From: Desulfobulbus sp.
Lineage (GTDB): Bacteria; Desulfobacterota; Desulfobulbia; Desulfobulbales; Desulfobulbaceae
DNA length: 64,000 nucleotides
Reading direction: 5' to 3'
NCBI RefSeq assembly: GCF_030824455.1
Contig: NZ_JAVBXR010000117.1
Coordinates: 46,673-110,672, forward strand
Shown here one piece after another: positions 42,410 to 51,343 of this stretch. How positions within the stretch are numbered: the first letter of the stretch is position 1; each line of letters starts with the position of its first letter. The notes beneath the pieces were generated by a model. It made no database searches. It saw only the letters and a program-made list of their open reading frames with translations, and was not told the origin of the DNA. A program made the position numbers and the translations under genes.

Positions 42410-44539
42410 ATGACGAATGCGACAGAAGACAAAATCCCTGTGATCATGGTGGTTGACGATGATGTATCCGCGCGCCTGCAATTGCGTTTTACCCTGGAAA
42501 ATTCAGGATACTCGGTGGTCGAAGCGGCCAGCGGCGAAGAGGCCCTGACGCTGTTTGCCCGCCAACCGCCGGATCTGATCCTGCTCGACATCATCATGCC
42601 GGGAATGGACGGCTTCGCGGCCTGCCGCAGCCTTCGCCAGCTCCCCGGCGGCGAGCACACCCCGATTGTGATGGTCACCGGCCTGGAGGACGCGGCAACC
42701 ATCACCTGCGCCTTTGACGCCGGCGCCACCGACTTTATCAGCAAGCCGATCAACATGCTGATTCTGGGCTACCGGGTGCGTTACTGGCTGCGCTCGGGCC
42801 TGATTCTCACCGACCTCAAAAGCAGCCGACAGCGGCTGTTCAAGGCCCAGCAGATCGCCCAGTTGGGTCATTGGGAGCTGAACCTGCAAACCGGACGTTT
42901 TCACATCTCCGCCCAGGATCCCGCCCTGTTCGGGGTCAGCGACCCGACCAGCCACCAGTCTCTGTTTGCCCATATTGCCGCCGATGAAAAACATCGGGTG
43001 CAACAGTTTTTCGACGAGGCCAGGAGCAAGGGCCAGCCCTTTTCCCTCAATTACCGCATCATCCGGCCCGACGGCGAGGAACGAATCATCTTCAATCAGG
43101 GCGAGATCGTTCTGGACCGAAATAATCGCCCCTGCCTGATCGTCGGCATTGTCCAGGACATCACCGAACTCAAACAGGCTGAAGATCAGATCCGCTACCT
43201 GGCCTTTTACGACAAACTCACCGGTCTGGCCAACCGCAGCCTGTTCCGGGAGCACTGGACCAAAATCCACCCCCTGGCCGAACGGCTGCAGCGTAAAATC
43301 GCCATTTTGTTCATTGATCTGGACCATTTCAAACGGGTCAACGACACCCTCGGCCACCCGGTGGGCGACAAGGTGCTGATTACGGTGGCCGAACGACTCA
43401 GAAGCGTTCTGCGCCATTCCGACGTTGTCTCCCGATCCGCGACGGAGCAGCCGCATTCGATCATCTCCCGGCTGGGGGGCGACGAATTCACCATTCTTTC
43501 CGCCAGCTTCTCCACCCTGGACAATATCGCCAATCTGGCCGAGCGGATCACCCAGACCATTGAGCAACCCATCCTCATCGACGATCAAACCCTCACCCTG
43601 TCGGCCAGCGTCGGGATCAGCGTCTATCCCGACGACTGCGACAACATCGACGACCTGCTCAAAAACGCGGACACTGCCATGTACGAGGCCAAGGAAAAGG
43701 GCCGCAACAACTACCAGTTTTTCCAGAGCCAGATGAACGACGCCGCCAACGCCCGTTTTCAGCTGGCCAACAGCCTGCGCCGGGCGCTGCGCAACAACGA
43801 GTTCGTGCTCCACTATCAGCCGCAGTTCTGCAGCCAAACCAGGAAGATGACCGGGGCCGAGGCCCTGATCCGCTGGATGGACCCGGAGCTTGGCCTCGTG
43901 CCCCCGATCAGCTTCCTCCCCTTTGCCGAGGAGAGCGGCCTGATCCACGCCATCAACGACTGGGTGATCGCGACTGCCTGCGCCCAGGCCCAGCAATGGG
44001 TTGCAGCCGGGCTGTTCGAGGGCTGCCGCATGGCGGTCAACATCTCCGGCCAGAACCTCAACTTCAAGAAGCTGGCGGCGCGGATTATCCATATTCTGGA
44101 ACAAACCGGTCTTGCCCCCCACCATCTCGAACTGGAGTTGACCGAACGGGTGATGATGGAAAACACCGAGGAAGCGGTGGAATCGCTTGAGCGCTTCAAG
44201 GAAATGGGCATTGCCGTGGCCATCGACGACTTCGGCACCGGCTATTCGGCCTTGAGCCATCTCCAGATCTTTCCCCTGACCACCCTGAAAATCGACAAAT
44301 CGTTTGTGCAGAACATCTCGACCGAGGGCAACAGCATCGCGCTGCTCCATTCCATTGTCGGCATCGCCAAGAGTTTCAACCTCAAGGTGGTCGCCGAAGG
44401 CGTGGAAACCGACGAACAGGTGCACGTGCTCGACGCCATCCACTGCGATCAACTGCAGGGGTATCTGTTCAGCAGACCGATACCCCAAGAAGCCCTGGAA
44501 CGGGGGCTGCGCGACGGTTTTGCCGCAGCCAAAAACTAG
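42410..44539 (+). CDS. c-di-GMP response regulator (REC-PAS-GGDEF-EAL)
   Basis: 709 residues from ATG 42410 (AAGGAAGGA upstream; the frame is open from 42323 but those codons overlap the kinase end). The receiver (about 10-130) has VDDD and acceptor Asp in LILLDIIMPGMDG. A PAS domain (about 145-255) precedes GGDEF (about 260-430, intact RLGGDEF) and EAL (about 445-700; AEALIRW, ELTERV, IDDFGTGYS, KIDKSF, AEGVET). Both catalytic signatures look complete, so either cyclase or phosphodiesterase activity, or switching between them, is possible. It lies 31 bases after the Hpt-bearing hybrid kinase and is its likely target. That would make c-di-GMP the output of the PotD-like/dCache sensor set. Confidence 0.94.
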   Translation: MTNATEDKIPVIMVVDDDVSARLQLRFTLENSGYSVVEAASGEEALTLFARQPPDLILLDIIMPGMDGFAACRSLRQLPGGEHTPIVMVTGLEDAATITCAFDAGATDFISKPINMLILGYRVRYWLRSGLILTDLKSSRQRLFKAQQIAQLGHWELNLQTGRFHISAQDPALFGVSDPTSHQSLFAHIAADEKHRVQQFFDEARSKGQPFSLNYRIIRPDGEERIIFNQGEIVLDRNNRPCLIVGIVQDITELKQAEDQIRYLAFYDKLTGLANRSLFREHWTKIHPLAERLQRKIAILFIDLDHFKRVNDTLGHPVGDKVLITVAERLRSVLRHSDVVSRSATEQPHSIISRLGGDEFTILSASFSTLDNIANLAERITQTIEQPILIDDQTLTLSASVGISVYPDDCDNIDDLLKNADTAMYEAKEKGRNNYQFFQSQMNDAANARFQLANSLRRALRNNEFVLHYQPQFCSQTRKMTGAEALIRWMDPELGLVPPISFLPFAEESGLIHAINDWVIATACAQAQQWVAAGLFEGCRMAVNISGQNLNFKKLAARIIHILEQTGLAPHHLELELTERVMMENTEEAVESLERFKEMGIAVAIDDFGTGYSALSHLQIFPLTTLKIDKSFVQNISTEGNSIALLHSIVGIAKSFNLKVVAEGVETDEQVHVLDAIHCDQLQGYLFSRPIPQEALERGLRDGFAAAKN

Positions 44540-44546
44540 CGGCCTT

Positions 44547-44802
44547 GGTCTGGCGACCTTGGCCGCGCCGCTGAAAGAACTGATGCAACAATGCAAGGCC
44601 TGAGCCTCCCGCGCCGCCTTTCCGCCGCCTTCCCCCGGAGCAGCAACCTCGCCCGGGGCTGCGCCTCACCCCTCCGCAAGGTCGCCCTCGCGCCGTGCAG
44701 AACCCAAACAAAACGCGTCCCCGATCCAATCCTCACGCAAGGCGGATAGAAGAGGTTTTCCTGAAATCAAGAAAAATCCTTGCGCCGCAAGGCCTCCAGG
44801 CT
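44547..44802 (+). repeat. Direct repeat copy 1: chemoreceptor 3' tail plus about 200-base leader
   Basis: The first ~56 bases read LAT-LAAPLKELMQQCKA-stop, matching the last codons of the chemoreceptor at 45241-46902 ([17 protein letters not shown]). The next ~200 bases match 46903-47100 with scattered substitutions. Shared blocks include CCCCCGGAGC, CCTCGCCCGGGGCTGC, CGCAAGGTCGCCC, GATCCAATCCTCA and CCTTGCGCCGCAAGG. It is best explained as what is left of a duplicated chemoreceptor gene and its downstream region. It holds no intact gene. Confidence 0.75.
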
Positions 44803-44814
44803 TATCTAGTCAGC

Positions 44815-45210
44815 CTGGACAAAACCGCGCGGCTGCGTTCGATTGTCGGCATCGCCAAGAATTTCGACCTCAAGGTGATCGCCGAAGGGGTGGAAACCGA
44901 CGAACAGGGGCGCGTGCTCGACGCCGCACTGCGAGGAGAAAGCTCGCGAAGGAACATTTCGTGAAGGCGAGAGATTGCTCACTTCGTTCGACAGACCCAA
45001 AGAAACTCCTGAAAAACTACTGTTTTATCCTTTGGCCAAGGTTCTTTTTTTGTCATCTCGACCGAAGGGAGAGATCTCGCCTTTATATGACAGCCCTTTG
45101 TCGGCGATGTTTTGCGCTGTGCATCGTGCTTCGCTTGATTTGGAAATACAATACCCCAAGAAGCCCTGGGACGAGGGCTGCGCGACGGTTTTTTCGCCGT
45201 CAAAAAACAC
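44815..45210 (+). pseudogene. Split EAL-domain C-terminal remnant
   Basis: Codons at about 44830-44928 read RSIVGIAKNFDLKVIAEGVET followed by DEQ and VLDA, matching the REC-PAS-GGDEF-EAL protein's C-terminal region. Codons at 45151-45207 read [19 protein letters not shown], matching its last residues. About 220 bases of unrelated AT-richer DNA separate the two pieces and replace about 34 bases of the parental gene. The active-site part of EAL is absent. The fragment ends just before the ribosome site of the chemoreceptor at 45241, mirroring how the intact gene ends before copy 1 of the repeat. Confidence 0.75.
44966..45081. repeat. Imperfect inverted-repeat element inserted in the EAL remnant
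   Basis: The left arm (44966-44995; GGCGAGAGATTGCTC then ACTTCGTTCGACAGAC) and the right arm (45051-45081, whose complement reads GGCGAGATCTCTCCCTTCGG then TCGAGATGACA) face each other around about 55 AT-richer bases. Palindromic units with a TTCG-type core and GACA end are common dispersed non-coding repeats in bacterial genomes. It carries no ORF. It sits inside the ~220-base stretch that interrupts the EAL remnant. Confidence 0.6.
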
Positions 45211-45240
45211 CACAAAAAAACTGCACCCCAAGGAGGGGCA

Positions 45241-46902
45241 ATGTTTCACGCACTCAAAATAGGCACGCGGCTGTACATTCTCATCGGTTTTCTGTCGCTC
45301 CTGCTGCTGGCTGTTGGCATGCTCGGCCTGCACAGCGCGCGCCAGGCGTTCCTGGGATTGGAGACGGTCTACAACGACCGGGTCGTGCCGCTGAAGGATC
45401 TGAAGGTGGTTGCCGACATGTATGCGGTCAACATTGTCGACCTCTCGCACAAGGTCCGCAACGGCAATCTGCCGTGGGCGCAGGGGCGGAGTTCCGTGGC
45501 CGAGGCCGTTGCCACCATCACGAAACAGTGGCAGACCTACCTGGCGACCACGCTGACCGCAGAGGAGCAGCAACTGGTTGCGCAAACCAAGCCCCTGATG
45601 CAGGCCGCCGACGCGACCGTGGCCCAACTGGCGGAGATTTTACGGCGCGAAGACGGTGAAGCCCTGGCCCGTTTTACCGTCAACGACCTCTATCCGGTGA
45701 TTGATCCGGTGTCGGCCAAGTTCAGCGAACTGGTGGAAGTGCAGCTGAAAGCGGCAAAAGAGCAATATGATCGGAGCGCCGGGATCTATGCGCGCGGCAA
45801 GACCTTCTCAACCCTGGCCCTTGTTCTGGGGGTGTTGACGGCGACGCTGCTCGGCGTGCTGATCACCCGCTCGATCACCGGTCCGTTGCACAAGGTTTCC
45901 GGCCTGGCTGCAACCCTGGCCCAGGGCGATTTCACCGCGCAACTCGACAGCCGGCAGAACAACGAACTCGGCGCCATGGCCCGGGCCCTCAACGGCATGA
46001 CCGGACAACTGGCCGCGATGCTCAGGGACCTCATCAAGGGGATCAACTGCCTGTCGGTCTCGTCGGTTGATCTGGCGACGGTTTCCAACCAGCTCTCCGC
46101 AGCCGCCCACAACACCTCCGACACATCGGCTTCGGTGGCCGCAGCCGTGGAAGAGATGAGCGTCAACATGCAGTCGGTGGCGGCGGCCATGGGCCAGTCC
46201 TCGGCCAACGTCAACATGGTGGCCGCAGCCACCGAGGAGATGACGGCCACTGTCCATGAAATCGCGCGCAACACGGAAAAGGCGCACGCCATCTCAGAAG
46301 GCGCGGTCATCCAATCCCAACGGGCCTCGGAACGCATAACCCGCCTGGGAGAATCGGCGCGCAAAATCGGTCAAGTGACCGAAACTATCACCGAAATCTC
46401 CGACCAAACCAATCTCCTGGCGCTCAATGCCACCATCGAGGCGGCCAGGGCCGGCGACTCGGGCAAAGGGTTTGCCGTGGTTGCCAATGAAATCAAAGAA
46501 CTGGCCCGACAAACCGCCGCCGCAACCGTCGACATCAAGGACCAGATTGAGGAGATGCAGGCCACCACCGCCGACACGGTGACGGACATTGCAACCATCG
46601 CCCAGGTCATTGCCGAGATCAACAGCGTCATCAACGGCATAGCCGCCACGGCGGAACAACAGTCGGCGGCGTCCACCGAAATCAGCGCCAACATCGCCCA
46701 CGCCTCCCAGGGCATTGCCGAGGTCAACGAAAACGTGGCCCAGAGTTCGGTGGTGATCGGCGACGTCACCCGCGACATTGCCGGCATCAACCAGCAGGCG
46801 TCCCAGGTGAACGCAGGCAGCGATCTGGTCCAGGACAACGCCCGCGATCTGGCGGCGCTGGCCGCGCAACTGGAAAAGCTGACCCAACAATTCAAGGTCT
46901 GA
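45241..46902 (+). CDS. Methyl-accepting chemotaxis protein (four-helix-bundle sensor)
   Basis: 553 residues; AAGGAGG six bases before the ATG. An N-terminal helix ([18 protein letters not shown]) and a short periplasmic helical domain (about 32-190, four-helix-bundle type) precede a second helix ([18 protein letters not shown]) and a HAMP domain. The signalling domain's tip is [27 protein letters not shown]. The signalling half is very close to that of the dCache receptor at 29265, including the region before the tip ([12 protein letters not shown]), so the two share recent ancestry with swapped sensors. It lies between a decayed EAL fragment and the EAL-CBS-GGDEF gene. A decayed duplicate of its 3' end lies at 44547. 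Confidence 0.94.
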   Translation: MFHALKIGTRLYILIGFLSLLLLAVGMLGLHSARQAFLGLETVYNDRVVPLKDLKVVADMYAVNIVDLSHKVRNGNLPWAQGRSSVAEAVATITKQWQTYLATTLTAEEQQLVAQTKPLMQAADATVAQLAEILRREDGEALARFTVNDLYPVIDPVSAKFSELVEVQLKAAKEQYDRSAGIYARGKTFSTLALVLGVLTATLLGVLITRSITGPLHKVSGLAATLAQGDFTAQLDSRQNNELGAMARALNGMTGQLAAMLRDLIKGINCLSVSSVDLATVSNQLSAAAHNTSDTSASVAAAVEEMSVNMQSVAAAMGQSSANVNMVAAATEEMTATVHEIARNTEKAHAISEGAVIQSQRASERITRLGESARKIGQVTETITEISDQTNLLALNATIEAARAGDSGKGFAVVANEIKELARQTAAATVDIKDQIEEMQATTADTVTDIATIAQVIAEINSVINGIAATAEQQSAASTEISANIAHASQGIAEVNENVAQSSVVIGDVTRDIAGINQQASQVNAGSDLVQDNARDLAALAAQLEKLTQQFKV

Positions 46903-47100
46903 GCGTCCCGCCTCCCGCACCCCCTCTCCCCCGGAGCGACCTCGCCCGGGGCTGCCCATCCCGGCTTCGCAAGGTCGCCCGCGCGCCGTTCGAAACTCAA
47001 ACAAAATGCTTCCCTGATCCAATCCTCATACGCGGCGGGTAGAAGAGGCTTTCCTGGAAACAAGGAAAACCCTTGCGCCGCAAGGTCTCCAGGCTCATTC
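46903..47100 (+). repeat. Direct repeat copy 2: leader before the EAL-CBS-GGDEF gene
   Basis: This 223-base gap holds the second copy of the leader described at 44547-44802. It can form a CCCCGG/CCGGGG hairpin near 46928-46952 and a CCTTGC/GCAAGG hairpin at about 47071-47085, both kept in the two copies. The end (CGCAAGGTCTCCAGGCTCA) faintly resembles the 3' half of the GEMM-I c-di-GMP riboswitch, and the next gene acts on c-di-GMP. The expected 5' half is not recognisable, so I record it as a repeat with possible cis-regulatory structure only. Confidence 0.5.
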
Positions 47101-47125
47101 AACCAGAACGGACCAAACCGGGATC

Positions 47126-48898
47126 ATGGATCAGAGAACGGAAGCATTGCTGCATGCGGTGATTGCGCAGCACGACATCAAGATACATTTCCAACCCATC
47201 GTCCACCTCCAGACCCGACAGATTTACGGTTATGAAGGGCTGACGCGCGGCCCGGTCAACACCGTGCTCCACTCGCCCACCCGGCTGTTTGAGGCGGCGA
47301 CCCGCGCCGGCCGGCTGGCCGAGCTCGATCTGATGTGCCGCCGGGCGGTGATCAAGCGCTTCGCCCAACTGCGGCTGCCCGGACGACTGTTCATCAACGT
47401 CGATCCCTTCAGTCTGATGCATGAGCATTTCCGCGAAGGCCAGACCCTGGAATTTGTCGAGCAGGCTGGCCTCGCCCCCTCGCAGGTGATCATCGAACTG
47501 ACCGAAACCCACCCGGTGGAGGATGTTCAGCTGATGCAGCAGGCCATGGTCCATTACCGGGAAATGGGCTTCCGCGTCGCCCTCGACGACCTTGGCGCCG
47601 GGTATTCGGGGCTCAAGCTCTGGTCGGAGATCCGGCCGGACATCGTCAAGATCGACCGCCATTTCATCCAGGGCGTGGACCAGGACCGCACCAAACAGCA
47701 GTTTGTGACCACCATCCTCAAAACCGCCACCGCCCTGGGCTGCAGGGTAATCACCGAAGGGGTGGAAACCGAGCGGGAATACGCCACCCTGCGCAAACTC
47801 GGGGTCGAGATGCTGCAGGGCTACTACTTCTGCCGGCCGGTGGAGGTGCCGCCGGTGGCCATTGCCTCCAAGCTGTTTCGCAAGGAACTGCGCAGCTATG
47901 AGGATGACGAGTCGCCCACTGTCGAGATGCTCATCCGGCCGGTGGTGTCGGTGCAGGCCAGCGCCAAGGTGTTGGAGGTGGGCGACCTGTTCACCTCCAC
48001 CCCGGATCTGGAATCGATCGTGGTGGTCCATGAAAGCGAGGTGCTGGGCCTGGTGCTGCGCCGCGAATTCATGGATCTGTACGCCAGCCTGTACGGCAAG
48101 GAGCTCTACGGCAAGCAGCCGATCCTGCGGTTCATCAACCGCAACGTCATGCAGGTGGACAAACGACTGCCCCTGGAAGAGGCCAGCTACCGCCTGACCA
48201 CCTCGCTTGACATTCACACCGACGAGTTCATTGTCCTCGACGGCTCCTGCCTGGCCGGCAAGGGACGGATGATCGACCTGCTTCACGAAATCACCAAGCT
48301 GCAGGTCAACCGGGCCCGCCACGCCAACCCGCTCACCCTGCTGCCCGGCAACGTGCCCATCCAGCAGCTGCTGCAGAAACTGTTCCGCCAGTCGGTGGCC
48401 TTTACCGTCTGCTATTTCGACCTCGACCACTTCAAACCCTTCAACGACTTCTTCGGTTTCAGTCGCGGCGACAAGGTGATTCGCTTTGTCTCCGAGCTGC
48501 TGACCGCCAACATCGACGATCAGGTCGATTTCATCGGCCACATCGGCGGCGACGACTTTGTCGCCATCTTCCGCAGCCCCAACTGGCAGGACACGGTGGA
48601 GCGGATCCTGCAGCAGTTCGACGACAGCATCGGCGGCCTCTACAACGGCCACATCGGCTGCGTGATCACCGCCGCCGACCGGGAAGGCCGGGAGCGGCAA
48701 TACGGGCAGATGACTCTTTCGGTGGGAGCGGTGGCGGTGCGTCCCTCGCAATGGCGCTGTCACATCGATCTCTCGGAAGAGGCCTCGATCGCCAAACACC
48801 ACGCCAAGGCCATGCCCGGCAGCAGCCTCTACATCCACCAACTGCAGGTTGAACCGATGCTCGCCGTCGACCTGCAATGCACTGCCGACAGCCAATGA
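47126..48898 (+). CDS. EAL-CBS pair-GGDEF cyclic-di-GMP protein
   Basis: 590 residues, no membrane segment. An N-terminal EAL domain (about 5-245) has YEGLTRGP in place of EAL plus [22 protein letters not shown] and EGVETE. A CBS-domain region follows (about 265-395; [35 protein letters not shown]). The C-terminal GGDEF domain (about 405-585) has the variant signature GHIGGDDF. This order (phosphodiesterase first, cyclase last, nucleotide-sensing CBS between) is an established family. CBS pairs often bind adenine nucleotides, so energy state may gate c-di-GMP turnover. The stop overlaps the start of a chemoreceptor-like gene by four bases (ATGA), coupling the two. The Shine-Dalgarno sequence is weak; the start is supported by alignment of the EAL N-terminus. 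Confidence 0.93.
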   Translation: MDQRTEALLHAVIAQHDIKIHFQPIVHLQTRQIYGYEGLTRGPVNTVLHSPTRLFEAATRAGRLAELDLMCRRAVIKRFAQLRLPGRLFINVDPFSLMHEHFREGQTLEFVEQAGLAPSQVIIELTETHPVEDVQLMQQAMVHYREMGFRVALDDLGAGYSGLKLWSEIRPDIVKIDRHFIQGVDQDRTKQQFVTTILKTATALGCRVITEGVETEREYATLRKLGVEMLQGYYFCRPVEVPPVAIASKLFRKELRSYEDDESPTVEMLIRPVVSVQASAKVLEVGDLFTSTPDLESIVVVHESEVLGLVLRREFMDLYASLYGKELYGKQPILRFINRNVMQVDKRLPLEEASYRLTTSLDIHTDEFIVLDGSCLAGKGRMIDLLHEITKLQVNRARHANPLTLLPGNVPIQQLLQKLFRQSVAFTVCYFDLDHFKPFNDFFGFSRGDKVIRFVSELLTANIDDQVDFIGHIGGDDFVAIFRSPNWQDTVERILQQFDDSIGGLYNGHIGCVITAADREGRERQYGQMTLSVGAVAVRPSQWRCHIDLSEEASIAKHHAKAMPGSSLYIHQLQVEPMLAVDLQCTADSQ

Positions 48899-50865
48899 CC
48901 CTAGCCACTATGACCTCTCTGACCGCTGACTCCGCCATGGACGCCTCCAAACCCCTGACCCAGGCCAGTTGGCTGACCGTGGGCGTCAAACTGCTGGTTG
49001 GCGTTGCCCTGGCGTCCAACTGCTTCATCGGCGCCCTGCTCCTGGTCAACCACCGGGCGACCGAAGCCGCCGAACAACGAACCGCCGAGGTCCTGGCCAT
49101 CCGGGAACGGGTGGACGTCAACCTGCGGGAGACCATTGTTCGTCTGCAAAAGGAGTTTGTCGCCCTGCCGCAACTGTTCGCCGTGGACGCCAAGAAAACG
49201 ATTGTGGAGCGGGTGGAGCGCGAATTTCAGGTGCAGGACCGGCAACGGCTGGCTGGCCGGGAAAGTTACGGCGCCTTGTTCTCGCGCACGGAAAAACGCG
49301 ATCTCGCCAACGGGCAGACCGTGGCCAAAATCGAGGACAACGAACTGACCCTTTCCCTGGGGCTGTTCGACGCGCAGGGCGGTTTTGCCTCGGAGGTTGA
49401 GCGGCTGCGGCTGGTCAGCAGCCAGCCGGAAACAGACCTGGAACGGTTGCAGACGCTGATCAACGCGGCCCAGGCCGAAACGCAGAACAGCGCCGGGTTT
49501 GAGGACAAGGTGGCGCTGTTGCGCGGCGTTGCCGCCGACAAAAGCCTGGAGGCCGAAAAAAGCCGCACCGAAATCCTCGGCTTTGTTGACGAAATCAATG
49601 TCCATGAACGCCAGATGGCCGAGGCCAGCCAGGAGCACCGACGTTTTTCCCTCACCGTCGGGTTGGCGGCCATGGCGGGCAACGCCCTGGTGCTGTTCCT
49701 GCTCACCCGCATCATCGTCGAACGACCGCTGCGGCGGTTGACCGGGATTGTCGAGGCCCTCGGCGCCGGACGCTATCCGGAGATTCCCTGGAGCACCCGC
49801 CGCGATCAGATCGGCGTGCTCTGCTCGGCCATTGGCCGCTTTCGCGAGGTGTTGCTGACCCTGAAGCGCGAGGAGGAGCGCAAGGCCGAGGACCGGCAAC
49901 GGATCGAAACCCTGGTGGCCGCCATGACCGCCGCGATTCACGGGCTCAACCAGCGGGCGGAGCGAATGGCCCAGATGTCGCTCTCGCTTCAGGAACTGGC
50001 CGGCATTACCGAGCGGGAGTCCAACAACGTGGCCGGGCTGGCCGGCGACACCGCCCGCCGCACCGACGAGGTCAACGCCTCGTCGCTCCAGATCAGCGCG
50101 GCGGTGGGGGATATTCACCGGGAACTCGGCGCCCAGAATCTGGAGGTGGATCAAATGGTGGGGGAGATTGGCCAGGCACGGCGACAGCTGGACAATCTGC
50201 GGCAATCGGTGATTGAAATCGACGCCATTGTCGGCGCGGTGCACCTTATCACCGACCAGACCAAGATTCTGGCCATCAACGCCGCGATTGAGGCGGTCAA
50301 GGCAGGCGAACACGGCCGGGGCTTTGCCGTGGTTGCCGACGAAGTGAAAAAACTCTCCCAGGACACGGCCCTTGCCACCCGCGACGTGCTCGACAAAATC
50401 GAGGCGATCAACAGCACCTGCCGCGCTTTTATCGCCTGTTTCGACGTCCTGGATCAGGGGGCGGCGCAACTCCACCAGGTGACCGCAACCATTGGCCAGA
50501 CGGTTGAGCAACAGCGGCGCCTGACCGGGGCGATCGTCGCGTTGGCCGGGGCCACCGGAGCAAACACCCAGGAGGTGTCAAGCCGGATCGCCGAGGTCAA
50601 CAATGCGGCGGCCGGGGTCTTGCAGCTCTCAGGCGAAACGCGCCAATGCGCCGAGGAAATCGCCTTGCATCTCGGCGAACTGCTCGCCGGCGGCGTCCAT
50701 GATCTGGAAACAATGAGCGGCCGGGAAGAGACGGCAGAGGCAGGACGGGACAGCAGTGCAACACACCCGGCCCCGACCCAGGCGCAGCAGTGGCCGGAGG
50801 TCGACGTTCGCCGGCCGGCGGCCTCCGTCGAGAGCCTTCCCGCCATCAGTGCTCAAGCGGGTTGA
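48895..50865 (+). CDS. Atypical methyl-accepting chemotaxis protein coupled to the EAL-CBS-GGDEF gene
   Basis: 656 residues from ATG 48895, which overlaps the preceding stop; ATG 48910 is an alternative. A transmembrane helix ([23 protein letters not shown]) precedes a periplasmic, mostly helical region (about 45-255, no recognised sensor fold) and a second helix ([18 protein letters not shown]). HAMP and a divergent signalling domain follow, whose tip reads [26 protein letters not shown]. The tip keeps the core of CheA/CheW-binding receptors but has VK where most have AR. The tail after about residue 600 is Gln/Pro/Ala-rich. Coupling with a c-di-GMP enzyme suggests a joint role in a motile/sessile decision. 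It converges with the psiE-like gene, one base apart. Confidence 0.88.
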   Translation: MTLATMTSLTADSAMDASKPLTQASWLTVGVKLLVGVALASNCFIGALLLVNHRATEAAEQRTAEVLAIRERVDVNLRETIVRLQKEFVALPQLFAVDAKKTIVERVEREFQVQDRQRLAGRESYGALFSRTEKRDLANGQTVAKIEDNELTLSLGLFDAQGGFASEVERLRLVSSQPETDLERLQTLINAAQAETQNSAGFEDKVALLRGVAADKSLEAEKSRTEILGFVDEINVHERQMAEASQEHRRFSLTVGLAAMAGNALVLFLLTRIIVERPLRRLTGIVEALGAGRYPEIPWSTRRDQIGVLCSAIGRFREVLLTLKREEERKAEDRQRIETLVAAMTAAIHGLNQRAERMAQMSLSLQELAGITERESNNVAGLAGDTARRTDEVNASSLQISAAVGDIHRELGAQNLEVDQMVGEIGQARRQLDNLRQSVIEIDAIVGAVHLITDQTKILAINAAIEAVKAGEHGRGFAVVADEVKKLSQDTALATRDVLDKIEAINSTCRAFIACFDVLDQGAAQLHQVTATIGQTVEQQRRLTGAIVALAGATGANTQEVSSRIAEVNNAAAGVLQLSGETRQCAEEIALHLGELLAGGVHDLETMSGREETAEAGRDSSATHPAPTQAQQWPEVDVRRPAASVESLPAISAQAG

Positions 50866-50866
50866 A

Positions 50867-51301
50867 CTAGGCCTCGGGGGGTTGCGGGGCATCCCCAGAG
50901 CACTGTTTGCTCCTGATCAGATAATAGCCGATGCAGAGGGCGAGGATGATGGCGGCCAGTCCCAGCAGGGTCAGCTCCGACGCATCCTCAACATCCAGGA
51001 TGATCACCTTGCGGGCCACGGCGATAATGGCCACGGACATGACGATCCTGGCATGGTCGGCGGACTGGTGCAGGTAGGTCTTGACGATCGTTTCCAGCAG
51101 TTCGATGCCAATCAGCACCAGCATGAACAGGCCGAAGATTTCCAGCAATTCCTCGATTTCCAGGAGAAAAACCGGTGGGCTCACAACGTCCTTGGTAATA
51201 ATCCAACCCAACTCCACGGTGGCCAGCACCACCACCAGGGCCATCATCGCCACCAGGGCGAGAATGAGCATCCGCTCCAACTTCTTGATCATCGCTATCA
51301 T
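50867..51301 (-). CDS. PsiE-like small membrane protein
   Basis: 144 residues; GGAGG six bases before the ATG. Hydrophobic helices (LILALVAMMALVVVLATVEL, EIFGLFMLVLIGIELLETIV, ARIVMSVAIIAVARKVIIL, ALTLLG-like AIILALCIGYYLI) with a short polar C-terminus match the phosphate-starvation-inducible PsiE family. The function of that family is unknown. It is the last gene of a - strand unit beginning with the Mrp antiporter genes and lies 42 bases after the P-type ATPase. The helices dominate the similarity, so assignment within the family is moderate. Confidence 0.78.
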   Translation of the reverse strand: MIAMIKKLERMLILALVAMMALVVVLATVELGWIITKDVVSPPVFLLEIEELLEIFGLFMLVLIGIELLETIVKTYLHQSADHARIVMSVAIIAVARKVIILDVEDASELTLLGLAAIILALCIGYYLIRSKQCSGDAPQPPEA

Positions 51302-51343
51302 TGCAGGCCTCCGTCGACCATGATGTGCGTGTCCTGATTTCGC

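Noticed and set aside
44695..44964. 89-codon ORF in the repeat/EAL-remnant region
   Set aside because: It fuses leader repeat sequence to an EAL fragment; no ribosome site and no complete domain.
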